A stretch of 49,814 nucleotides of DNA, from the NCBI GenBank assembly GCA_035267045.1, contig DATFMH010000093.1:1-49814 (forward strand), in the 5' to 3' direction. The notes under the pieces were generated by a model. That model worked only from the letters and a program-made list of their open reading frames with translations. It was not told the DNA's origin and did no database searches. Source of the stretch: DATFMH01 sp035267045 (lineage in GTDB: Bacteria > Bacteroidota > Rhodothermia > Balneolales > DATFMH01). The position numbers and the translations under genes were made by a program. Shown piece after piece: positions 1 through 9,655 of the stretch (position 1 is the stretch's first letter; every line of letters begins with the position of its first letter).

Positions 1-2271
1 AAACTTTAGAAGCAATTTTTTCTGTCCGAAATTATTAAAAAACACGACTACTTTTGTCTTATCTCCAAAACCTTCTTTACTAATAATTTTACCTTTTCCG
101 AATTTTTGATGTGATACTTTTGCGCCTACTTTATAGGATTCATGAGTCAGATTATCATACTGGATGCTTGTTTCCGTATTATTATGGTTATCCGAACTGC
201 TTGTGGCCGGCTGATCATACTCAACTCTGAAACTTCCGTGTTTGTTAACGGATGATGTCGACCGGCTTCTGTTACCTTTCTGCCGGATCGTAGAACCTGT
301 TTCCGTTCGTACTACGGCAGGATCGACTTCATCAAGAAAACGTGACCGTAACATCGGTTTTTCTTCGCCGAACTTAAAACGCAACTTGGCATGGCTGAAA
401 TATAACTCTTTTTTAGCACGTGTTATAGCCACATAAAATAACCTTCGTTCCTCTTCCATATCGACTTCATCACCATTTCTTCCGCCAATTGGAAACAGTT
501 CTTCTTCAAGTCCAACGATAAACACTACCGGGAACTCCAGCCCTTTGGAGGCATGGACGGTCATTAAGGTAACGGCAGGTTTGTATTCATCATACGTGTC
601 GGTGTCAGTTACCAGGCTGATATCCTGTAAGAAAGTACTCAATGTGGCGTTTTGGGTCGATTTTTCATGATAGGCGAGAGCGTTAAACAATTCCATCACA
701 TTATCCCTGCGGCCTAACGATTCATGTGTATTTTCCTGAACAAACTGTTGCAGATAACCCGTTTGTTTCATCAGATACTTTGCCGTATCCACTAAAGGTT
801 CACCGCCAAGTCGGTTACGTACGTCTTCAATAATTGCTACAAAAGCATTTATCTGATTTCTGGCGGGTTTATAAACATCAATATCGTCATTGTTCTTCAA
901 TATTTGCCATATACTTACACCACGCTCACGGGCAGATTTTATTAAGGTGTCCAGTGTTTTATTTCCGATGCCGCGGGATGGTTCATTGATGATCCTTAGC
1001 AGGGATTCCTCATCATCAGGATTTACAAGGATTTTTAAGTAGGCGGTAACATCCTTAATTTCTTTGCGCTGATAAAAGGAAAGACCTCCAACAAGCTGAT
1101 AAGCGATGCCTTTTCTCCGTAAGGCGTCTTCAAACAAACGACTCTGATAATTAGTACGATAGAGGACAGCAATATCACTAAAAGAAAGCCCTTTACGCAT
1201 TCTGATATCATTTATATGATTAGCAACCCTGTTGGCTTCATCCCTGTCGTTATAATTTTGCAAGACGGTGATGGTATCACCTGGTTCATTTTGTGTCCAC
1301 AAATTTTTCTCAAGCTGCTTCTCATTTTTTTTAATGATAGAATCGGCTGCTTTAAGTATAGCACGGGTTGAGCGGTAGTTTTGTTCCAGTGCCACTTTTT
1401 TTGCTTCCGGATAATCTTTCTCAAAATTCAGGATATTGGAGATATCCGCACCCCGGAATGAATAGATACTCTGTGCATCATCACCCACTACAGAGATATT
1501 CTGATATTTTGATGCCAACAGCTTTGTTACTTTATACTGAGCATGATTGGTATCCTGGTACTCATCGATAAGAATATGTTGAAAACGCTCCTGATATTTT
1601 TCTAAGACATCTTCATGATTTTCAAAGAGTTCAATAGGTTTAATTAATAAATCGTCGAAGTCAAGAGCGTTACTTTTTTTGAGACGGTTCAGATAAATGG
1701 GATACACTTTCGCCGCGATATCATCCATAGTGCTCTGAATGAATTTTTCACGATACATATCAGGTGTTATGAGCTGATTTTTTGCGGAACTGATCTTGAA
1801 TCGAATCATTCGTGGTTTAACTTCTTTCGTGTCGTAATTCAGCTCTTTCAGGATCAGGCGAATGGCCCGGTCGGAATCTTCCGAGTCGTAAATGGAGAAA
1901 GCACTGGTATATCCCAATAATTCTGCTTCATACCTTAAGATACGTGCGAAAATGGAGTGAAACGTTCCCATCCACAGGCGTTGTGCCCGGTCACCGATCA
2001 ATTTCTCAATTCTTACCCTCATCTCTTTTGCTGCTTTATTTGTAAAAGTCAGGGCAAGAATTTGGGATGGATAAGCAAGGCCTTCATTCAGTAAATAAGC
2101 TATGCGATACGTTAGTACCCGCGTCTTACCACTGCCTGCGCCCGCAATGATAAGAAGGGGGCCGTGCTTATGGGTAACAGCATCTCTCTGTTTATCATTA
2201 AGCGTAGATAAAATATTATCTGTATTCTTTGGTTGAGCGGATTCATCGGATTCAAGCGTAAACTCTCGCAT
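1..2271 (-). CDS. pcrA: ATP-dependent DNA helicase PcrA/UvrD (C-terminus off window)
   Basis: Superfamily 1A 3'-5' DNA helicase for repair and for clearing replication obstacles. Reading the minus strand from the ATG at 2271 gives 757 open codons that run off the left edge, so only the extreme C-terminus is missing. The N-terminus has the Q-motif region (LNDKQRDAV) and Walker A (AGAGSGKT). These are followed by the TFTNKAA motif, the DEYQDTN Walker B, the GDDAQSIYSFRGA motif, an EQNYRST motif, VTLMTVHASKGLEF and the RRLFYVAITRA motif VI. The final residues read HQKFGKGKI...VVFFN, the Tudor-like C-terminal fold that PcrA uses to bind RNA polymerase. Distinguishing PcrA, UvrD and Rep by eye is not certain. 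The gene lies downstream of valS, with a hairpin in the 82-base gap. Confidence 0.95.
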   Translation of the reverse strand, partial: MREFTLESDESAQPKNTDNILSTLNDKQRDAVTHKHGPLLIIAGAGSGKTRVLTYRIAYLLNEGLAYPSQILALTFTNKAAKEMRVRIEKLIGDRAQRLWMGTFHSIFARILRYEAELLGYTSAFSIYDSEDSDRAIRLILKELNYDTKEVKPRMIRFKISSAKNQLITPDMYREKFIQSTMDDIAAKVYPIYLNRLKKSNALDFDDLLIKPIELFENHEDVLEKYQERFQHILIDEYQDTNHAQYKVTKLLASKYQNISVVGDDAQSIYSFRGADISNILNFEKDYPEAKKVALEQNYRSTRAILKAADSIIKKNEKQLEKNLWTQNEPGDTITVLQNYNDRDEANRVANHINDIRMRKGLSFSDIAVLYRTNYQSRLFEDALRRKGIAYQLVGGLSFYQRKEIKDVTAYLKILVNPDDEESLLRIINEPSRGIGNKTLDTLIKSARERGVSIWQILKNNDDIDVYKPARNQINAFVAIIEDVRNRLGGEPLVDTAKYLMKQTGYLQQFVQENTHESLGRRDNVMELFNALAYHEKSTQNATLSTFLQDISLVTDTDTYDEYKPAVTLMTVHASKGLEFPVVFIVGLEEELFPIGGRNGDEVDMEEERRLFYVAITRAKKELYFSHAKLRFKFGEEKPMLRSRFLDEVDPAVVRTETGSTIRQKGNRSRSTSSVNKHGSFRVEYDQPATSSSDNHNNTETSIQYDNLTHESYKVGAKVSHQKFGKGKIISKEGFGDKTKVVVFFNNFGQKKLLLKF

Positions 2272-2296
2272 GTAAAAATAATGGTATTTAATCAGT

Positions 2297-2328
2297 TAAC
2301 GGCACTATGTTAAAACGAAGTGCCGTTA
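2297..2328 (-). terminator. Perfect 10-bp hairpin between valS and pcrA
   Basis: Arms TAACGGCACT (2297-2306) and AGTGCCGTTA (2319-2328) are exact reverse complements around a 12-base loop. The element lies after the valS stop and before the pcrA start, both on the minus strand. On that strand it is not followed by a clean run of T. It could be a weak intrinsic terminator, an mRNA-stabilising 3' end, or a leader element of pcrA. The structure is certain, the function is not. Confidence 0.5.
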
Positions 2329-2353
2329 GCGTTAGTGTATGTTTTAAAGAGAA

Positions 2354-4999
2354 TTATTGAAAGTCAGCAAGGATTTTCTTCAGTTTGCTGAGATTGGTTT
2401 CAGTATCAGATTTCTTATTCCTTTCATTTTGAACAACGCTTTCAGGGGCATTCTGCAGGAATTTCTCATTATTTAACTTACCATTGATTGATTTGAGAAA
2501 TTTCTCCAGGCGGTCAACTTCCTTCTCGATACGATCGCGCTCCTTATCAAAATCTATTACACCTGCTAATGGAACAAATATTTCTGATCCGTCCACGACC
2601 GCTGAAGCAGAAGCTTTTGGTCGTGACAAATGAGTTGATATCTTAAAATTATCAATTTTCAGCAATTTTCGAAAGATATTCTCATTATCTGACAGTTTAT
2701 CAACAAGAGCATCATCTGCTGCATTTATCAATACATCGATCTCGGTATTAACCTGCACATTCATCTCAGCGCGAATATTCCGAATGGAGGATATGATGGA
2801 TTGAATGGTACCAAACAATTCAGCTTCCTCTTTATAGATATTTTCATTCTCAAAAACCGGCCATTGTGCACGAATCAACGCATCATCAACATCTCTTTCA
2901 CGCAATCGCTGCCAGATTTCTTCGGTAATGAACGGCATGAACGGATGGAGAAGTTTCATCAGTGTCTCGAATATAAAAATAGCTCGGCCGACAGTTTCAT
3001 CCGACATTTTTTCATCAAATTCATCCGGTTTGATCAATTCCAGATACCAGTCACAGAAATCATTCCATACCAACGCATAAATCTTCAACAACGCTTCATT
3101 AAGGCGATAACGGGATAGATCATCTTCAACAGCTTTAATTGTTTGTTCTACACGGGTAATCATCCACCGGTCGACCAATCCCGGTATATCATAGTCGATA
3201 TTCTGTTCGTATTTTTTCCCCGAATCCATATGCATTGAGAGAAAACGGAAAGCGTTCCATATCTTATTGGCAAAATTGCGCCCCATTTCGAATTTTGTGG
3301 GATCCAACTTTATATCCTGTCCTTGCGCACAAAGGATGATCAGGCAATAACGAACTGCATCGGCACCATATTGATCAATCATGTCCAACGGATCAATACC
3401 ATTGCCGAGGCTCTTACTCATCCACCGGCCTTGTTTATCTTTCACCATGCCGGTGATAAAAATATCATCATACGGTACATGATCCGTGAAATGTAACCCG
3501 GCCATGATCATACGGGCGATCCAAAAGAAAAGGATATCGTATCCGGAGACAAGAACATTGGTAGGGTAGAAGTAATCAAGGGCTTCGGTTTTTCCCGGCC
3601 AGCCGAGTGTTGCAAAGGGCCAGAGCCAGGATGAAAACCATGTATCGAGTACATCTTCATCCTGTATCATACCGGGCTCGGGTTGATCGACGGAAACAAT
3701 GTAGTCGCGCGACTCATCTATTTCTCCGTCCTCATCGGTATAATACCATACCGGTATGCGGTGCCCCCACCATAACTGCCGTGAAATAGTCCAGTCACGT
3801 ATATTTTCCAGCCAGCGGTAATATTCATTTTCCCAACGTTGCGGATAGAAACGGATGTCTTTATTACGCGCTGCTTCCAAAGCCGGTTTGGCCAGGGGTT
3901 CCATTTTTACAAACCACTGCCGGGATATGAGCGGTTCAATGACTGCTTTCGATCGACTCGAAATGGGTACGGTATGACGATAGTCTTCAATCTTAACCAT
4001 GTATCCCTGATCTTCAAGATCGGCCACAATTTTTTTACGGGCTTCGAAACGATCCATGCCGTTATACAGTCCCCCGTTCTCGTTAATGGTACCGTCGGTA
4101 TTCATGATGTTGATGACCTTAAGATTATGGCGTTCACCAATTTCAAAGTCATTTTTATCATGAGCCGGGGTTATTTTAAGAGCACCCGCTCCAAATTCCA
4201 TTTTCACATAATCATCAGCTACAATAGGAATTTCCCGATCCATGAGCGGCAGTTTCACTTTTTTGCCGATGAGATGCTTATACCGTTCATCTTCGGGATG
4301 TACGGCTATAGCCGAATCCCCTAACATTGTTTCAGGCCGGGTAGTAGCAATGACTATATATTCATCATCAGAGTCGATAATCGGGTAGCGGACATACCAG
4401 AGATGCCCGTTTCGTTCTGCATCGTCGACTTCTTCATCAGAAAGAGCGGTCATATCCACAGGACACCAGTTAACAAGATAATTACCCCGGTATATGAGTC
4501 CTTCGTCATATAAACTGACAAACACTTCCTGAACCGCACGGGAAAAGCCTTCATCCATCGTAAAACGCTGACGTCCCCAGTCACAACTTGTTCCCAGTTG
4601 TTTCATCTGATCGATGATTATGGCGCCATATTCATCTTTCCATTCCCATACTTTTTCCACGAATTTCTGACGACCAACATCGTGTCGATTCTTTCCCTCT
4701 TCTTTTTTTAACGTTTTTTCAACTACGTTCTGAGTCGCGATACCTGCATGATCGGTACCAGGGAGCCAAAGCGCTTCAAAACCCTGCATACGTTTTATAC
4801 GGATAAGGGCGTCCTGTACAGATGATTGCAGGGCATGACCCATATGAAGCCGGCCCGTCACGTTCGGTGGTGGCATCATGATTGTGAAAGGCTTCTTATC
4901 GGGATTTGGTTTGGCCTCAAACAGGTTGTGATTCGTCCAATAGGAATACCAGCGTTTTTCAATAGTTTTAGGATCGTATTTCTTAGGAATTTCCTGCAT
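2354..4999 (-). CDS. valS: Valine--tRNA ligase
   Basis: Class Ia aminoacyl-tRNA synthetase charging tRNA-Val, 881 residues, the usual length for bacterial ValRS. The HIGH signature is HMGH at residues 52-55, after PPPNVTGRL. The KMSKS loop is W-M-S-K-S at 526-530, with Trp in place of the usual first Lys. The CP1 editing domain (TTRPETMLGDSAIAVHP) lies in between. An anticodon-binding domain follows, and the last 65 residues form the Lys/Glu-rich coiled-coil arm typical of ValRS. The start ATG at 4999 gives the conserved PKKYDPKTIEKRWY opening. The roughly 260 bases upstream (5000-5256) are AT-rich, hold no gene, and must contain the promoter. Confidence 0.97.
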   Translation of the reverse strand: MQEIPKKYDPKTIEKRWYSYWTNHNLFEAKPNPDKKPFTIMMPPPNVTGRLHMGHALQSSVQDALIRIKRMQGFEALWLPGTDHAGIATQNVVEKTLKKEEGKNRHDVGRQKFVEKVWEWKDEYGAIIIDQMKQLGTSCDWGRQRFTMDEGFSRAVQEVFVSLYDEGLIYRGNYLVNWCPVDMTALSDEEVDDAERNGHLWYVRYPIIDSDDEYIVIATTRPETMLGDSAIAVHPEDERYKHLIGKKVKLPLMDREIPIVADDYVKMEFGAGALKITPAHDKNDFEIGERHNLKVINIMNTDGTINENGGLYNGMDRFEARKKIVADLEDQGYMVKIEDYRHTVPISSRSKAVIEPLISRQWFVKMEPLAKPALEAARNKDIRFYPQRWENEYYRWLENIRDWTISRQLWWGHRIPVWYYTDEDGEIDESRDYIVSVDQPEPGMIQDEDVLDTWFSSWLWPFATLGWPGKTEALDYFYPTNVLVSGYDILFFWIARMIMAGLHFTDHVPYDDIFITGMVKDKQGRWMSKSLGNGIDPLDMIDQYGADAVRYCLIILCAQGQDIKLDPTKFEMGRNFANKIWNAFRFLSMHMDSGKKYEQNIDYDIPGLVDRWMITRVEQTIKAVEDDLSRYRLNEALLKIYALVWNDFCDWYLELIKPDEFDEKMSDETVGRAIFIFETLMKLLHPFMPFITEEIWQRLRERDVDDALIRAQWPVFENENIYKEEAELFGTIQSIISSIRNIRAEMNVQVNTEIDVLINAADDALVDKLSDNENIFRKLLKIDNFKISTHLSRPKASASAVVDGSEIFVPLAGVIDFDKERDRIEKEVDRLEKFLKSINGKLNNEKFLQNAPESVVQNERNKKSDTETNLSKLKKILADFQ

Positions 5000-5254
5000 A
5001 ATCTGTTAGCTGTTACAAAAATAATTTTTAATGAATGTTACCTTACTGTTATTTATACTTTTAAATGAATAATATGAAGTATAAACATGATCATCCCCAA
5101 AAGCTTTGCAATGATATTAACATACCATGGAGATTAAATATTAATTGATCAAAATAAGAAGATGTCAATTAATGATCAGGTAAAATTTCACTCAAAGTTA
5201 ATGAAAAGAGAAATGGAATGTTGCAGAGGGGGATGAAATTATCAATTGGATGAC

Positions 5255-5288
5255 ATAAAAAAGGCCGTCTCTTAAAGAAACGGCCTTA
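5255..5288 (-). terminator. Intrinsic terminator downstream of rsmB
   Basis: On the minus strand an AAGGCCGT...ACGGCCTT stem with a short loop is followed immediately by a run of six T. This is a textbook Rho-independent terminator, just past the rsmB stop at 5298. It separates rsmB from valS transcription. Confidence 0.9.
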
Positions 5289-5297
5289 ACAATGAAT

Positions 5298-6623
5298 CTA
5301 AAATTTTCTTCTGAGCAAAACGCCGAAGTGTCCGTCACAATTATGTATATGAGGGAATGTCTGATATGATTTTTTATCCTCACTGAGGACTTCATCCGGT
5401 AGAAAACCACTTAGATCTTCTAATTCGAAGTTGTCGTAATTCTTGAGAAAATTTTCAATCTGCCCCATATTTTCTTCTGGTTCGAGAGAACATGTCGAAT
5501 ATACAAGGCGTCCATTTTTACTAACCATATTGGCAGCGTTATCCAGTAATTCCGCCTGCTTGGCTACGGCTGATTCAAGATCCTTTTCTGTACGTTTCCA
5601 GCGTAGATCAGCCCTTTTACTGAGTACGCCGGTTCCGGTACAGGGTGCATCGAGTAATACGGCATCAGCAAGTTTCAACCGCTCCTCAGTGGCGTCGGCC
5701 CGACGAATTTTAATATTTTCGGCACCGTATTTCAGAGCATTTTCTGCGATTTTCTCCAATCGTGCAGGAGATATATCCACTGCCAGGATGCTTCCTTCAT
5801 TTTGCATCATGTCGGCCATGACGATAGTTTTGGTACCGGGAGCAGCACAAATATCATAGACTGATTCACCCGGCTGAGGATCTAATATCCACGGAGCAAA
5901 TCCGGCAGCGATATCCTGAACCTGGCATAACCCCTTATCAAACCATCCTTTTTCTCTTATATCCCTGACAGATTCAACTTCATAATAACCCGGCAGCCAG
6001 TCACTTTCAGTGAATTCAATATCATGCTTTTGCATTCGGATGGTAAAATATTCGGTATGGGTCTTAAGATTATTAACCCTAATAAAATATTTCGGCCGTT
6101 TATTATTGACCTGCATCAGTTGAAAGGCTTCGCGTTCACCAAAACGTTTGACCCAACGTGCCACTAACCATTCAGGATGTGAGAAAGTGATGGCAATTAG
6201 TTTTGTTCTGTCTTCGGCTGAAGGTTTTGGCAACTCATCCCGTTCCCGTTGCAATTTTCTCAGAATGGCATTTATCAAATCACCCGTTTTGGAACTGATG
6301 CGTTTTTTGGCAATTTCAACCGGTTCGTTAATCGCTGCATAATCAGGAGTTCCGTCCATGAAAAGTAAGTCGTAAATTCCCAGCCGGAGAATATTTTTGA
6401 AATAGCTACCCATTTCCTCGAATGGAACATTACTATAATGCGTGATGAGAAAATCAAGATAGCTTCGGTGGCGAAGGATACCCTGAATATATTCGTTAGC
6501 CTGCTGACGATCCTGGCCCTCAAGCTGGCCGATTAAGTCTTTTTCCAGATTTTGCGTATCGTCAAACCCGGCAAGTATTTCAATACTTGCTTCACGTGCC
6601 GATGTAACTTTTGTTTGTGCCAA
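5298..6623 (-). CDS. rsmB: 16S rRNA m5C967 methyltransferase RsmB
   Basis: SAM-dependent RNA cytosine-C5 methyltransferase of the Sun/RsmB family, 441 residues. The first ~140 residues are a NusB-like helical RNA-binding domain. The Rossmann methyltransferase domain follows, with the SAM motif CAAPGTKT. The two catalytic cysteines are both visible: Cys328 in the DAPCTG motif and Cys378 in the STCSLEPEEN motif. The sequence ends with the short beta strand FGVLLRRKF typical of the family. The gene is monocistronic, with its own terminator downstream and divergent atpD upstream. Other RNA m5C methyltransferases such as RsmF lack the NusB-like domain. Confidence 0.95.
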   Translation of the reverse strand: MAQTKVTSAREASIEILAGFDDTQNLEKDLIGQLEGQDRQQANEYIQGILRHRSYLDFLITHYSNVPFEEMGSYFKNILRLGIYDLLFMDGTPDYAAINEPVEIAKKRISSKTGDLINAILRKLQRERDELPKPSAEDRTKLIAITFSHPEWLVARWVKRFGEREAFQLMQVNNKRPKYFIRVNNLKTHTEYFTIRMQKHDIEFTESDWLPGYYEVESVRDIREKGWFDKGLCQVQDIAAGFAPWILDPQPGESVYDICAAPGTKTIVMADMMQNEGSILAVDISPARLEKIAENALKYGAENIKIRRADATEERLKLADAVLLDAPCTGTGVLSKRADLRWKRTEKDLESAVAKQAELLDNAANMVSKNGRLVYSTCSLEPEENMGQIENFLKNYDNFELEDLSGFLPDEVLSEDKKSYQTFPHIHNCDGHFGVLLRRKF

Positions 6624-6958
6624 AGTCCGTAAAATTATTTATTCAAAATTTTTGCTCAAATATAACAGAAAAAAATCTTAAAATTATTTTTCCAAACCTC
6701 AATTATTATAATTTTTTCTCATAATGCCGTATTTTCAGACAAAATAATCTGTCTTTACGTTATACGTTATAAAGTAACAGGAAATTATACCTTAATCATA
6801 GTTTTATTTTTTCTTTTTTTAAGAAGCTTGTTATAGAAAAAGAGGGGTGATAATTCGTTGCTTTTACCTAAAGGATTGATTAACTTAGCAAGCTTTAGTA
6901 AACCTATTAGAATCTTGATAAATCTAAAAAAATAAAGAGTTAACATACAGGATTTGGA
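6624..6958. promoter_or_regulatory. Divergent rsmB/atpD intergenic region
   Basis: These 335 bases are very AT-rich and separate divergently transcribed rsmB and atpD, so promoters for both should lie here. I see no convincing ORF, no riboswitch fold and no strong Shine-Dalgarno before atpD. I could not assign exact promoter boxes. Confidence 0.5.
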
Positions 6959-8443
6959 ATGAATAAGGGAACCATCGCACAAGTTATTGGCCCAGTTGTT
7001 GATGTCGATTTTAATGAAGGAGAGATACCACCGGTATTACAAGCGCTGTCAGTAGAGAGAAATGAAGGTAAACTTATCCTTGAAGTCGCCCAGCATTTGG
7101 GTGAGAACAGGGTACGAACCATTGCCATGGATTCAACGGATGGTTTGGTTCGAGGAACCGATGTAATTGATACGGGCGCCCCTATATCAATGCCGGTAGG
7201 CGATGATATTCGTGGAAGATTATTTAATATTATCGGGGAAGCAATTGACGGGATAGAAGCACCCAAAGTTGATAAAAGATATCCTATACATCACCCTGCA
7301 CCAGAATTTGAAGACCTTTCCACAACAACAGAAATGCTTGAAACAGGTATTAAGGTTGTTGATCTGCTTTGTCCATATGCCAAAGGTGGTAAAATTGGAC
7401 TCTTTGGTGGAGCCGGTGTAGGGAAAACAGTACTTATTCAGGAGCTTATCAATAATATTGCCAAGGAGCACGGTGGGCTTTCAGTTTTTGCCGGTGTTGG
7501 TGAACGAACCCGTGAAGGTAATGACTTGCTTCGTGAGTTTATCGAATCCGGAGTAATCAATTATGGTGATGAATTCAAAAAAGAACTTGAAGAAACAGGT
7601 AACTGGAATTTATCTAAGGTTGATAAAGATGCTTTAAGAGAATCTCAGGCAACGCTTGTTTTTGGGCAGATGAACGAACCGCCCGGAGCTCGTGCTCGTG
7701 TCGCTTTATCAGGATTAACCGTTGCCGAGTACTTCCGTGACGAAGTAAGTAGAGATATTTTATTGTTTATCGATAATATTTTCCGTTTTACACAAGCAGG
7801 TTCTGAGGTATCAGCACTGTTAGGGCGTATGCCTTCCGCTGTTGGTTATCAACCGACACTTGCAACTGAAATGGGTGCTTTGCAGGAACGTATTACTTCT
7901 ACTAAAAACGGTTCAATTACATCTGTACAAGCCGTTTATGTACCTGCCGATGACTTGACAGACCCGGCACCTGCCACAACATTTTCCCACCTTGATGCAA
8001 CAACGGTGCTTTCGCGGCAAATTTCACAGTTGGGTATTTATCCCGCTGTAGATCCGCTTGATTCTACATCCAGAATTCTCGATCCACATGCTATTGGCGA
8101 GGAACATTATAATGTTGCACAAGAGGTCAAAGAGCTCTTGCAACGTTACAAAGATCTGCAGGATATTATTGCTATTCTCGGTATGGATGAGCTTTCGGAT
8201 GAAGATAAATTAACTGTTGCACGGGCACGCCGTGTTCAGCGTTATCTGAGTCAACCGTTCTTCGTTGCTGAGCAATTCACGAATATTTCAGGTAAATATG
8301 TTTCAATAGACGATACCATTAAAGGATTCAAGAAAATATTGAACGGTGAACTCGATCACTTGCCGGAAAATGCCTTTTACATGGTTGGTACCATTGACGA
8401 GGCTATTGAAAAAGGTGAAAAAATGCTTCAGGAAAATAATTAA
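6959..8443 (+). CDS. atpD: F1Fo ATP synthase subunit beta
   Basis: Catalytic subunit of the F1 head, 494 residues. The Walker A loop GGAGVGKT spans 150-157. The GERTREGNDL motif, the Walker B aspartate in LLFIDNIFRFTQAG and the SALLGRMPSAVGYQPTL segment are all present. About 28 residues are inserted near 200-228, between the first part of the nucleotide domain and FGQMNEPPGARAR. This insertion is characteristic of Bacteroidota/Chlorobiota beta subunits and helps place the organism. The gene is followed closely by atpC. The other F1Fo subunits are not in this window, so the operon is split. Confidence 0.98.
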   Translation: MNKGTIAQVIGPVVDVDFNEGEIPPVLQALSVERNEGKLILEVAQHLGENRVRTIAMDSTDGLVRGTDVIDTGAPISMPVGDDIRGRLFNIIGEAIDGIEAPKVDKRYPIHHPAPEFEDLSTTTEMLETGIKVVDLLCPYAKGGKIGLFGGAGVGKTVLIQELINNIAKEHGGLSVFAGVGERTREGNDLLREFIESGVINYGDEFKKELEETGNWNLSKVDKDALRESQATLVFGQMNEPPGARARVALSGLTVAEYFRDEVSRDILLFIDNIFRFTQAGSEVSALLGRMPSAVGYQPTLATEMGALQERITSTKNGSITSVQAVYVPADDLTDPAPATTFSHLDATTVLSRQISQLGIYPAVDPLDSTSRILDPHAIGEEHYNVAQEVKELLQRYKDLQDIIAILGMDELSDEDKLTVARARRVQRYLSQPFFVAEQFTNISGKYVSIDDTIKGFKKILNGELDHLPENAFYMVGTIDEAIEKGEKMLQENN

Positions 8444-8453
8444 TCTGTAGTTG

Positions 8454-8852
8454 ATGAAATCTTTTAAAGCACAAATTCTTACACCCGACGGTCCGGTTTT
8501 TGAAGGAGAAACCATTGGTGTTGCGTTACCCGGAACAGAAGGTGGATTTGAGGTATTGTATAATCATGCAAACCTGATGTCCTACCTTGATATCGGACGA
8601 ACTATCGTCCGTAAAGAGAACAGTAACGAAGAGGTATATGCTATCAGTGGTGGTTTTGTTGAGGTCAGTGATAATAAATTGATATTACTGGCTGAAGCGG
8701 CGGAGAGTGCCAATGAAATCGATATTGAACGGGCAAACGCCGCAAAAGAACGGGCTGAGAAAAGAATGAAAGATGAGAAAATGGATCACACAAGAGCGGA
8801 GCTGGCCTTAAAAAGGGCTATCAACCGCTTAAAAATAGCAGAATTGAAGTGA
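8454..8852 (+). CDS. atpC: F1Fo ATP synthase subunit epsilon
   Basis: Central-stalk epsilon subunit, 132 residues. It has an N-terminal beta sandwich (MKSFKAQILTPDGPVFEG, then LPGTEGGFEVLYNHANLMSYL) and a C-terminal helical hairpin rich in Ala, Arg and Glu. I chose the ATG at 8454. The TTG codon just before it would add one residue but has no advantage. It lies 10 bases after atpD and before a strong terminator, so the two genes form a complete atpDC operon. Confidence 0.95.
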   Translation: MKSFKAQILTPDGPVFEGETIGVALPGTEGGFEVLYNHANLMSYLDIGRTIVRKENSNEEVYAISGGFVEVSDNKLILLAEAAESANEIDIERANAAKERAEKRMKDEKMDHTRAELALKRAINRLKIAELK

Positions 8853-8886
8853 TGAGCAGTACGTGATCTGTAGATAATAAATTTTT

Positions 8887-8916
8887 AAGGCGGTGTTTTA
8901 TACACCGCCTTTTTTA
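8887..8916 (+). terminator. Intrinsic terminator after atpDC
   Basis: A perfect 10-bp stem (AAGGCGGTGT / ACACCGCCTT) with the loop TTTAT is followed by TTTT. It lies 34 bases after the atpC stop. Confidence 0.95.
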
Positions 8917-9170
8917 GTTAAAAGCCTTATATATTACCCCGGTAATAAAAAATTGGTAAATCCTGAATATTATTTTGTAAGGATTTATTGTACCAACAGC
9001 ATATACCTTTCTCTATCAATAATGTTTATGAACCCTTTCATAACAATAGAATAATAGTATATAACATATAAATAATGTACTGTAACATAATCTAAAATAA
9101 GTGTTACGAAACTTTATTAAAGCCACTCGTCACATCTATAGAAAATATGAATAAAAAAGGGTGGGGGATT

Positions 9171-9644
9171 ATGAAGAGAAGTCTTTTACCGTTTTTGATC
9201 ATAATGAATATATTTAGTTTACAAAATACTTATGCCCGGGTGACAACATCATAAGAAGGTGACAAAGTACGAATTTGGAAATAAGATCCATTGGCAGGCA
9301 GCATAACCGGTCAACTTTCAAGATTAACACTCGATACCCTTCAATTATTATCGGGTGACAGAGTTGTTCAAATACCTATAACAGATATTTCACTATTGAC
9401 GTTAGTATTGGAAAAAAGAGAAATACTTTTCCGGGGTTACTGTTTGGTTCTGTTTTAGGCCCTCTGGCTGGGGTAGCCATGAGTTCCGGATCGACTGGAT
9501 CAAGTGAATCAGGGGGAGGGGATCTAAATCATTCAGTTATAAATACAGGTGCCATTAAATAATATTGTGGGAGTAAATTTTAGATTTTATCCGGAAAATG
9601 AAATAGCCGGCATTCAAATAAATCTTGCTTTTAGATTCTACTAA
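9171..9644 (+). pseudogene. Degraded small secreted/envelope protein gene
   Basis: The ATG at 9171 opens a good Sec signal peptide (MKRSLLPFLIIMNIFSLQNTYA) after a GGGGG Shine-Dalgarno-like run. In-frame stops interrupt it at 9252-9254 and again about 30 bases later. Near 9400 the coherent reading jumps frame (IDVSIGKKRNTFPGLLFGSVLGPLAGVAM, then a Gly/Ser-rich stretch). Near 9560 it jumps again to VNFRFYPENEIAGIQINLAFRFY and the stop at 9642-9644. The ending in alternating aromatic residues looks like a terminal beta strand of an envelope protein. Several independent lesions argue against sequencing error. I do not recognise the family. Confidence 0.75.
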
Positions 9645-9655
9645 GAGGAATCCAT

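Noticed and set aside
3839..4324. Plus-strand frame of 161 codons inside valS
   Set aside because: Antisense shadow of a strongly conserved gene, with no family-like features.
5198..5410. Minus-strand frame overlapping the 3' end of rsmB
   Set aside because: It crosses the rsmB terminator and stop in another frame and has no conserved motif.
6824..6895. AAGCTTG ... CAAGCTT inverted pair upstream of atpD
   Set aside because: The arms are only 7 bp with a 58-base spacer; easily chance in AT-rich DNA.
6785..6982. Minus-strand 65-codon frame between rsmB and atpD
   Set aside because: Low complexity, Lys-rich and overlapping the atpD start; composition explains it.
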